From the NCBI GenBank assembly GCA_014607495.2, contig CP053157.1:6138001-6202000 (forward strand): 64,000 bases of DNA, given 5' to 3'. This document shows positions 57,906-64,000 of this stretch, piece by piece. The notes under the pieces are model-generated. The model did not search any database, was not told where the DNA came from, and worked only from the letters and a program-made list of their open reading frames with translations. This stretch comes from Carposina sasakii (lineage: Eukaryota; Arthropoda; Insecta; Lepidoptera; Carposinidae). The position numbers and the translations under genes are program-made. The number at the start of each line of letters is the position of its first letter. Position 1 is the stretch's first letter.

Positions 57906-58282
57906 TTAGTAGGCTACCCAAGCGTGCTTTGAGTAATATAGATATTCTGAAATATGCAAAAAATATTCCATATTTTCGTGGAGTGTTCATGAAAGATCAG
58001 TTACCAACAAAAGTAAAACGCATTGAATGCGGAATTGTCAATTTAGATAATCATGTTAATAATGGTACTCATTGGGTAGCTTACGTCAAAGTTAAAAATT
58101 ATTGTGAATATTTTGACAGTTTTGGTAATCTGAAACCACCGTCAGAATTATTTCAGTATCTCAAGAATAAAAATATTTTATATAATTATAATAGATATCA
58201 AAACTTTAATGAAGTTAACTGTGGACATTTATGTATAAAATTTCTAGAAAGATTTTGGAATAAACAGCAAACGTCTATATAA
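57890..58282 (+). CDS. Adenain-type cysteine protease, possibly expressed by -1 frameshift from the PLA2 gene
   Basis: Catalytic His in GTHWVAYVK, Asp in YFDSFGNLKPP and Cys in EVNCGHLCIKFL give the His-Asp-Cys triad of adenovirus protease/ULP-like (C5) enzymes, which cleave capsid and core precursors. The conserved N-terminal segment (DILKYAKNIPYFRGVFM) lies upstream of the first ATG in this frame (57989), which would remove it. The frame is open back to 57890 and overlaps the end of the PLA2 gene in the -1 frame. The likely routes are -1 frameshifting at 57896-57902, a non-ATG start, or splicing. Start 57890 is the open-frame limit, not a proven start. Confidence 0.8.
   Translation: MFKKLISRLPKRALSNIDILKYAKNIPYFRGVFMKDQLPTKVKRIECGIVNLDNHVNNGTHWVAYVKVKNYCEYFDSFGNLKPPSELFQYLKNKNILYNYNRYQNFNEVNCGHLCIKFLERFWNKQQTSI
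57896..57902 (+). promoter_or_regulatory. Candidate -1 ribosomal frameshift site (A AAA AAC)
   Basis: In the PLA2 frame the bases divide as tcA AAA AAC with TAA following at once. This is the canonical X-XXY-YYZ heptamer used by many animal viruses. A -1 slip continues with CTA ATT AGT in the protease frame, which then stays open to the protease stop. No strong downstream hairpin or pseudoknot was visible by eye; only a weak aagc/gctt stem lies near 57920-57930. Confidence 0.45.
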
Positions 58283-58316
58283 GTTAATCTTCGTTATTTT
58301 ATTTATCATTTTCATA

Positions 58317-58988
58317 ATGACCTTTACTCTATCCATAACTGGAAACTCATCTGTCTTATCCACGTTTTATTCACCCACTCTTCAACTTGATGGTGAATAT
58401 GAATGTGCACTAGTGTACTTGTCTACGTTTAATTCTATTCCAAATATTGACAGTAGAAATAATAAATTTCATTACGACCAAAATAAATTAATTGAAATAC
58501 CAGAAGGAGTGTACGAACTTCAAGATATTAATGATTACATAAAAAGTAATATAAAAGATGCATCTTTTCATTTAAATTGTAACAATAATACATTAAAAAC
58601 ATCTATATTTTGCACCAAAGATGTAAATTTTGAGAAAAATAATTCACTCGGATCATTGCTTGGTTTTGACAAGCAGTCTCTCAAAGCCAATATAATACAT
58701 GTGTCACATCTTCCTGTCAACATTTTATCGACGACAGTGGTGAGGGTTGAATGTGATATAGTAAGCGGATCATTCATTAACGGAGAACCTAGTCATATAA
58801 TTTACGAGTTCGCTCCAAACGTGCCACCTGGATATAGAATCGTAGAAGTTCCAAAAAATATTATTTATTTTCCAATCAATCAGAACAACATTAATAGTGT
58901 TAATATCCGGTTGCTGGATATACACAATAATTTGGTTAATTTAAGAGGTGAGGAAGTACAACTTTATTTACATCTGAAGAAAAAATGA
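58317..58988 (+). CDS. Minor capsid (penton-like) jelly-roll candidate, 223 aa
   Basis: The protein is beta-rich throughout, beginning TFTLSITGNSSVLST with the segment LDGEYECALVYLSTFNSIPNI. The block IEIPEGVYELQDINDYIK is followed by SSLGF-like NSLGSLLGFDK, and near the end by VPPGYRIVEVPKNIIYFPIN and LRGEEVQLYLHLKK. This pattern is common in insect and cnidarian Polinton-like elements beside the major capsid gene, where a single jelly-roll vertex protein is expected. The fold is inferred. Its TGA overlaps the ATG of the next small ORF (ATGA 58985-58988). Confidence 0.6.
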   Translation: MTFTLSITGNSSVLSTFYSPTLQLDGEYECALVYLSTFNSIPNIDSRNNKFHYDQNKLIEIPEGVYELQDINDYIKSNIKDASFHLNCNNNTLKTSIFCTKDVNFEKNNSLGSLLGFDKQSLKANIIHVSHLPVNILSTTVVRVECDIVSGSFINGEPSHIIYEFAPNVPPGYRIVEVPKNIIYFPINQNNINSVNIRLLDIHNNLVNLRGEEVQLYLHLKKK

Positions 58989-59128
58989 TAGTCTATAATA
59001 AATATGTAAGTTCTAAAAGTAAAAAGATCAGTTCACATCAAGCTTTCTCAAAAGGAACATCTAAACCTAAAAGTAAACTTACTCAAGAAAACATAAACTT
59101 TCTTAAACAAATCGGATTGATAAAATGA
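58985..59128 (+). CDS. 47-aa ORF between the two capsid genes
   Basis: Starts with an ATG overlapping the previous stop and ends with a TGA overlapping the next ATG (59125), so it is locked into the gene order. The product is basic at first (SSKSKKISS) and ends LTQENINFLKQIGLIK, a short helix of the type T-x-E-N-x-x-F-L-x-x-x-G-L seen at the C-terminus of small ORFs at this place in related elements. Function is unknown; a small cement or scaffold peptide is possible. Confidence 0.6.
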   Translation: MIVYNKYVSSKSKKISSHQAFSKGTSKPKSKLTQENINFLKQIGLIK

Positions 59129-60339
59129 ACATGTTAGACATATTGTCAACTCCGACCTATGATAATACAGTGGACAGCATAGAATTTCATTCTTACAAAC
59201 CATATATAACTAGTTTCAACAGGAACGATGAGATTCGCATTCCGATTAATCAACAAGATTTATACATATTACCATCAGCGAGTACATTATATTTGGAAGG
59301 TAAAGTTATCGTAAACAAAAAAGATAGCAAAGACGCAGCTTCGAGTGTTCATTTTACAAATAATCCTTTGCTCTACTTCTTTCAAGAAATTCGATATGAG
59401 CTAAATGGTATAGAAATTGATAAGATAAAAAATGCAGGTATCACTACTACCATGAAATCATTACTTTCTATGAATGAAAACGAGTCGAGAATGTCTAAAG
59501 CTTGGGGCTGGGATATTGATGGTACGAAAAATGTAAATTCTGGTTATTTTTCTGCTTCTATACCACTCTCTTATATTCTGGGATTCGCTGAAGATTACCA
59601 AAAAGTTATAATAAACTGTAAACATGAATTAATCTTGTTGAGAAGTAATACTAACTTGAATGCTGTGAAACTGAACACAGGTGAAGTATTAGACGATATC
59701 GAAATCACCAAAATTATCTGGCGTGTTCCACATGTAAAAGTATCTGATAGAGAAAAACTTACTTTGTTAAAAGTTTTAGACAAAGACAGATCGATACAAT
59801 TAGTGTACAGAAATTGGGATCTATATGAATATCCTTTATTACCAAAAACTAGTAAACATACATGGTCTCTCAAAACTTCAACTCAAATCGAAAAACCTAG
59901 ATATGTGATAATAGGTCTGCAAACTAACAGGAAAAATAATGCGAGCGCAGATATGTCTCGTTTTGATCATTGTAATTTACGGGAGGTAAAGGTTTATCTT
60001 AATTCGACTTATTTTCCATACGAAAACCTTAATATAAGTTTTTCTAAAGATAATATCGGTTTATTATACGAGCAATATGTTAAATTTCAACAGTCTTATT
60101 TCGGACGTCGCATGGAACCCTTACTTAACCTCAAACAATTTAAGGATATTGCACCATTGTTTGTCATCGACTGTTCTAGACAAGTAGATAACTTGAAGAC
60201 GGGAGCTGTAGTGGACGTAAGAGTGGAAATAGAGAGTGATACTGATTTACCTGATAATACTTCAGCTTACTGTCTTATCCTTAACGATTGTATAGTCGAG
60301 TATAAACCATTGAGCGGTCTAGTCAAGAAAATATCATGA
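59125..60339 (+). CDS. Major capsid protein candidate (double jelly-roll type), 404 aa
   Basis: Starts MNMLDILSTPTYD and continues with EFHSYKPYITSFNRNDEIRI, PINQQDLYILPSASTLYLEG and IRYELNGIEIDKIKN, then LNLKQFKDIAPLFVIDCSRQ and a beta-rich C-terminus. The length is near the minimum for a double jelly-roll capsid protein, and the gene sits between the penton-like gene and the end of the structural cluster, the usual place for the hexon-like protein. I recognise the N-terminal block from insect Polinton-like elements. The double jelly-roll fold itself is inference. Confidence 0.6.
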   Translation: MNMLDILSTPTYDNTVDSIEFHSYKPYITSFNRNDEIRIPINQQDLYILPSASTLYLEGKVIVNKKDSKDAASSVHFTNNPLLYFFQEIRYELNGIEIDKIKNAGITTTMKSLLSMNENESRMSKAWGWDIDGTKNVNSGYFSASIPLSYILGFAEDYQKVIINCKHELILLRSNTNLNAVKLNTGEVLDDIEITKIIWRVPHVKVSDREKLTLLKVLDKDRSIQLVYRNWDLYEYPLLPKTSKHTWSLKTSTQIEKPRYVIIGLQTNRKNNASADMSRFDHCNLREVKVYLNSTYFPYENLNISFSKDNIGLLYEQYVKFQQSYFGRRMEPLLNLKQFKDIAPLFVIDCSRQVDNLKTGAVVDVRVEIESDTDLPDNTSAYCLILNDCIVEYKPLSGLVKKIS

Positions 60340-60830
60340 ATCCTGATATAATTATAGTGGATATCCAAGGATTTAAAGATTTAAGCAATACATTTATTAT
60401 CAAAGAGATGGCGATAGCTACTCAGTGTTATACACAGACATTTTTAATTAAACCACCATATTCGTTTAACTACTTATCTGCACAAGAAAAAAAGCAAGTG
60501 AAATGGTTAGAAAGAAATCGTGGCATTTATTGGAGTGAGGGACATATCGATTATAGAGAATTTAAACGTATTATCTCACCATACTTACAGCATAAAACAG
60601 TTTTAATGAAAGGTGGGGAAAAAATAAAGTGGTTGACGGAATTGACACCAAATTGTAATCCACAAGATGTTGGAGAAAAGGGGTGTAGTAATTTATTACA
60701 ATTATGTAACCAATATTGTAAAGATTATAATTTTAATTGTATTTTCCACACAAAGCACTGTGCTTTAAAAAATGTACTATGTATTAAAAAATGGTATATC
60801 GAAAATAAAAATGTTGTTGAATTAGATTAA
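60336..60830 (+). CDS. Unknown 164-aa protein, last of the plus-strand cluster
   Basis: The start ATG overlaps the capsid stop (ATGA 60336-60339). The N-terminus IIIVDIQGFKDL followed by FIIKEMAI, and later GIYWSEGHIDYREF, VLMKGGEKIKWL and a Cys-rich segment, recalls an RNase H-like or DEDD-exonuclease layout (Asp in a first strand, Glu in the next). Proteins of this type occur in related insect elements, but no activity is known to me. The nuclease idea is weak. Confidence 0.55.
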   Translation: MNPDIIIVDIQGFKDLSNTFIIKEMAIATQCYTQTFLIKPPYSFNYLSAQEKKQVKWLERNRGIYWSEGHIDYREFKRIISPYLQHKTVLMKGGEKIKWLTELTPNCNPQDVGEKGCSNLLQLCNQYCKDYNFNCIFHTKHCALKNVLCIKKWYIENKNVVELD

Positions 60831-60891
60831 GTAATGAAAAATACATATAATATATAAATGAGTTATACCTATGTGTTTGATTTAAGCCCTC

Positions 60892-61083
60892 AGCAAACAT
60901 AAGACGTAATTAACATACGTTAGGTTAGCGCGTTAAAGCGTTCCAGCCGCGTTGTTTTGTGCTGAACCAGGCTATACCTGTCCTATCAAACAGAGCGAGT
61001 ACGCAACACTCTGACCTAGCGTTATGAACGGTATGAATTAAACGCTAACACCGATCGCACGTTAATTACGTTCTATGTTTGCT
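60892..61083. repeat. 192-bp imperfect inverted repeat between convergent gene groups
   Basis: The left end agcaaacataagacgtaatt and the right end aattacgttctatgtttgct are inverted with two mismatches, and weaker similarity extends about 40 bp inward (gttagcg on both arms). It lies between the last plus-strand and first minus-strand gene. It is either a MITE without a visible target duplication, or a structural element such as a terminator or replication hairpin. Confidence 0.7.
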
Positions 61084-61252
61084 TGAAGATTTATGTAGTT
61101 GCGGGTTTTTGAATAAAAGAAAACTTTAAAGCAACGATTATTTATTTGATTAGCATCACATTCACAATCCTTCATCTCTAATATAGGCAGGTACTTGAAC
61201 AGTACTTAATAGTTAAGTACATAAAAGATATGATATTTAAAAAATAATTATC

Positions 61253-61707
61253 TCAAATATGTTTGTTTAAAATATTTCTAGATATTTTTTTCACTAAATT
61301 TTCTGCTAAATCCATAATTTCATCTACCGCGTCTAATTGCACGTATTGAGCACTAATTGACGCACTATCACTGTTTTCACATAAATCAAACACTTCTACT
61401 TTAATGAGTCGCAATCCCGAATACGGCGGCGGCGGCTTGCTAATAACATAGGACGAGATGTTTTTCTCAACCGACTTCTTATTCCTTTTCGCTCGTAATA
61501 CCGGCAGCGTGGGATGAGGTGTAGGTGAACGTCGGCGGCGGGGTTGTGGACTTGTAGGTGGGGTAAGAGGCCAGTAAAAGGTATTACTTAAATTCCCATT
61601 AAGATTTTCCTGAAACAAAAATATAATAAATAAGTAGGTGAGTAATATTAAAATATATTATACACAAATTAATTTTAATCAAAACATAATTACTAGGTAC
61701 ATACCAT
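61253..61707 (-). CDS. Spliced Pro-rich 119-aa protein of unknown function
   Basis: The minus-strand frame starts at 61609 after a consensus acceptor (tttgtttcag). The only nearby start is an ATG at 61707-61705 followed directly by the donor GTATGT, so a 92-base intron between them gives Met followed by ENLNGN. The protein has a Pro/Arg-rich region (PPTSPQPRRRRSPTP) that looks like a nuclear localisation signal, a PPPPYSG motif that could recruit WW-domain ubiquitin ligases as viral late domains do, and an acidic amphipathic C-terminus. No family recognised. Confidence 0.5.
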
Positions 61708-61709
61708 TT

Positions 61710-62216
61710 TAGCTATTTTTCAATATCAAAGAGATGTCAGGATTACCTTAGGTATGCGTGAGCGAACGCGATGTCAATCAAATAAGTAATGATATTAAAA
61801 AATTTATCACCATAGCTGCTGTACCTATGTTTTACCGATAGGTGTCAGCGTTTAGTTCGAGCAAAGTGTTGACTGAACATAAATTATAATTCATTAGCTT
61901 TAGGTTTCATTTTCCGATACATAGATTTGTACGCTGTTGTTAGGTATAGTTTACTTACAGCATGCATCGTAGGTCATTGCTCGGTATCAGACATGTTAAA
62001 ACAAGTAGAAATACAACCTCACGTGACCTGGTGTAAAGATATTTTTGATATGGGAATAAAAAGGAAACAATTTATAATATTATGTTAATTTATTTAACTA
62101 AAATAAAACCTTAAAATATACTACAAATTATAAGTAGGCACTTATATCTATATTACATAGTATATTATAGCTAACTACATTACTAGATACTATAAGTAAT
62201 ACTCATCCCATCAAAT
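61710..62216. other. Intergenic sequence between the spliced ORF and the polymerase
   Basis: No ORF. Should hold the promoter of the spliced ORF and the polymerase 3' end; no clear motif was seen. Confidence 0.4.
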
Positions 62217-64000
62217 TTAACATTTAAGTATATTTACACTTCCCCATGCAACTGTAGTTATTTTATCTGAGGATATGACTCTTTTATCATCATTACTAGA
62301 GAGCGCAATTTTATTTACACTTTGTGTGAATATTTCATGTTTGATCGATCTAAACAGGATATTTTTTTTGCGGATGATATTACAATCCTGCAAAACGCTT
62401 TTATAGTCTGACATACTTAATTGTTTTATTACACACTTTTTAGTACCTTTAGCTTTTTTAATAGTTTTGTTTATCGTTTTAACACAATACAGCTTTGAAC
62501 GCAGTCCAACAAACTCTTTAATAATTTTTCCACCCATTTCATCCTTGAATAAACCTGGGACTTTTTTATTTATAATAGGTAGATTATAACCATTGCTACA
62601 TTCATAGTTACTAGTGTCGAAATACTGCATAAAATTCCGTTTAAGGTCTTTGTAAAAGTCGTTAGTCTTAACATCATAAACGAAACTGTCAGTATCAGTA
62701 TAGCACATTTCTATACGATCGGCATAGAATGGCTTCATAATAGAATAGTGAAAATCGTACATATGACTTTTGGACAATTCTAAAACAGCAAACCCAATAT
62801 GTATAGGTTTATTAAGGATTACGTGAGTGGGGGTCATTTGTATTGCTACTAAATTTTCCGAGAATACAGCAGTACTGTGAAAATTAGCTCTCGATATACA
62901 TTTTTCTGCACCAGTTAACTTTTTCGTTTTATTAAATATGTCACTCCATTGATTCACTAACTTTACGTCAACCCGTTTTTCATTATCCTCTAATGTTTTG
63001 CCAAAAATGCTATTGTTCAATAACTTGAAAAAATCTTGCTCAAATGTCGACTTTGCTTGTTGACGCAAATGGGTGTTAAGATCGATATATTGTTTCAAAA
63101 AACAGCCTTGATTAAAAATGATGGCTCGGTGTATTTTTCTCAGCACCAAGCCGTGTTGTAAACATTTTTTTAAATGTACGTAATGAATTACATAATGATA
63201 TTTATCGTACAAGTTTGGAATAAGTTTTTTATTTTTACCTCCAGGAGGTGAAAATTTTTCAGGGCAAAATGGTAAATCATTGTGATCACTATGTAATCTG
63301 TCAGGATAAATTAAATCTACTTCGAGAATATAGCCTAATGTTGCTGAGTCACTAATATCATTGATATGCAATTTCAAATAATCTAATTCATTTTGGCTGC
63401 AAAATCTGAAATTTGATTGCGGCAAATATTGACACATACTGTATCCATATAAATTATTACAATCCAAATAAACGATAAATGAGCTTGGTTTAGAGGAATC
63501 ATAGTTCTCTAAGTATTTATTATTGGCTTTAGCGTAACGTTTCGCGCACATACAAACTCCTCCTCTGATACCTTTTTGTATCATTCTATAAATTTCTATA
63601 TCACTTATCAATTCCAACTGAACACCAGTTTTCAAAAGCATAGCGTCAAATGAGAGACTCGGTGCTGTAAAATAAAATGCAGGATCAAGGTTATAGTACC
63701 GTTTGCATGTTTGTCTAAAACTTTCAAAAATATCGGTTAACAGCAATACATCTGTTTTAAGATATAAATCTGTATAAGCACCCATATTTTGAATATTGAA
63801 CTCTGACCAAACAGATACAGCGTGCATGTAATCCTCATCCGTAATCAATTCATCAGATAAGGAGTTGTAAAAATGTTCCTTTGTGGGCAGTGACGTTTCT
63901 TCGTAACGATCCCATTGTGACATATAGTCATATGGGTACACGCCTTTTCTCATAAGTAGACTATGCTGCTTTTCACTAGGATAGTGTGACTTTAATTGAA
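62217..64000 (-). CDS. Protein-primed family-B DNA polymerase, C-terminal part, N-terminus beyond the window
   Basis: At least 593 codons are open. The frame continues from the first Met (63953) to the window edge without a stop and the extra residues look coding, so the true start is outside. Motifs in order from that Met: exonuclease III-like YLKTDVLLLTDIFE (about 64-77), motif A LDCNNLYGYSM (163-173), motif B KLLNNSIFGKT (310-320), motif C CYTDTDSF with the catalytic Asp pair (417-424), then LRSKLYC, the KxY-type motif. It replicates the element using a protein primer. The gene is on the minus strand, opposite the capsid cluster, as usual in Polintons. Catalytic residues are intact. Confidence 0.92.
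   Translation of the reverse strand, partial: QLKSHYPSEKQHSLLMRKGVYPYDYMSQWDRYEETSLPTKEHFYNSLSDELITDEDYMHAVSVWSEFNIQNMGAYTDLYLKTDVLLLTDIFESFRQTCKRYYNLDPAFYFTAPSLSFDAMLLKTGVQLELISDIEIYRMIQKGIRGGVCMCAKRYAKANNKYLENYDSSKPSSFIVYLDCNNLYGYSMCQYLPQSNFRFCSQNELDYLKLHINDISDSATLGYILEVDLIYPDRLHSDHNDLPFCPEKFSPPGGKNKKLIPNLYDKYHYVIHYVHLKKCLQHGLVLRKIHRAIIFNQGCFLKQYIDLNTHLRQQAKSTFEQDFFKLLNNSIFGKTLEDNEKRVDVKLVNQWSDIFNKTKKLTGAEKCISRANFHSTAVFSENLVAIQMTPTHVILNKPIHIGFAVLELSKSHMYDFHYSIMKPFYADRIEMCYTDTDSFVYDVKTNDFYKDLKRNFMQYFDTSNYECSNGYNLPIINKKVPGLFKDEMGGKIIKEFVGLRSKLYCVKTINKTIKKAKGTKKCVIKQLSMSDYKSVLQDCNIIRKKNILFRSIKHEIFTQSVNKIALSSNDDKRVISSDKITTVAWGSVNILKC

Larger units (their letters stand above)
53301..64000. mobile_element. 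Maverick/Polinton (adintovirus-like) integrated element, right end beyond the window
   Basis: A contiguous set of genes from 53611 to the window end encodes a packaging ATPase, retroviral-type integrase, PLA2-domain virion protein, adenain-type protease, two capsid-like proteins and a protein-primed family-B DNA polymerase. That combination defines Mavericks/Polintons and the related adintoviruses. The left boundary is only approximate: it lies after the Helitron ending at 53054, and the matching terminal repeat would be outside the window. No stop interrupts any of the recognised core genes, so the copy appears recent or still functional. Confidence 0.9.

Overview
This is an AT-rich window from an animal nuclear genome, almost certainly a moth or butterfly. 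Split host genes with canonical GT/AG introns sit in a dense field of repeats that I recognise as lepidopteran: Helitrons with TC and CTAGT ends, tRNA-derived SINEs with GAA or ATG tails, mariner- and hAT-type MITEs, and recurring 'ccatcatcaga' and 'cccagcgtggtgac' repeats. No bacterial operons, rRNA or CRISPR arrays were seen. There is one 500-base assembly gap (9485-9984).

Host genes. (1) 677-1393 (+): the last two coding exons of an SLC26-type anion transporter (STAS domain); the intron between them carries two decayed copies of the exon's 3' half. (2) 3562-6583 (-): a four-exon gene resembling the insect Der p 7/group-7 allergen lipid-binding family, with a Lys/Pro/Thr-rich insertion and an apparent frame break. 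(3) 21608-21678 (+): a THAP zinc-finger first exon. (4) 27783-32061 (+): a complete seven-exon gene for a PDZ-domain protein of about 204 residues.

Mobile DNA before 53 kb. A 4,653-bp DNA transposon (13276-17928) has 34-bp perfect terminal inverted repeats, a 4-bp CAAT target duplication and a frameshifted, Sola-like transposase. A 510-bp hAT-type MITE (22923-23432) has a perfect 8-bp duplication and lies inside an older repeat. Mariner-type MITEs occur at 11655-12037, 26015-26395 and 28382-28757. Four Helitrons are present. A nearly intact CR1/Jockey-type LINE (44902-49826, minus strand) has ORF1, ORF2 and an unexpected third ORF between them that encodes a hydrophobic multi-span protein.

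53.3-64.0 kb is the most notable part: most of a Maverick/Polinton (adintovirus-like) integrated element. Plus-strand genes run in the order packaging ATPase, DUF8207-like protein, short fibre-like protein, integrase with chromodomain, PLA2-domain protein, adenain-type protease, jelly-roll minor capsid candidate, a 47-aa ORF, major capsid candidate, and an unknown 164-aa protein. On the minus strand are a small spliced ORF and a family-B DNA polymerase that runs off the right edge. Several genes are joined by stop/start overlaps. The PLA2 gene ends on a canonical A-AAA-AAC slippery heptamer abutting its stop codon, which would throw ribosomes into the protease frame. Together the genes cover integration, protein-primed replication, capsid assembly, maturation and packaging, so the element is virus-like rather than a simple transposon. 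Its right end, and probably its polymerase N-terminus, lie outside the window.
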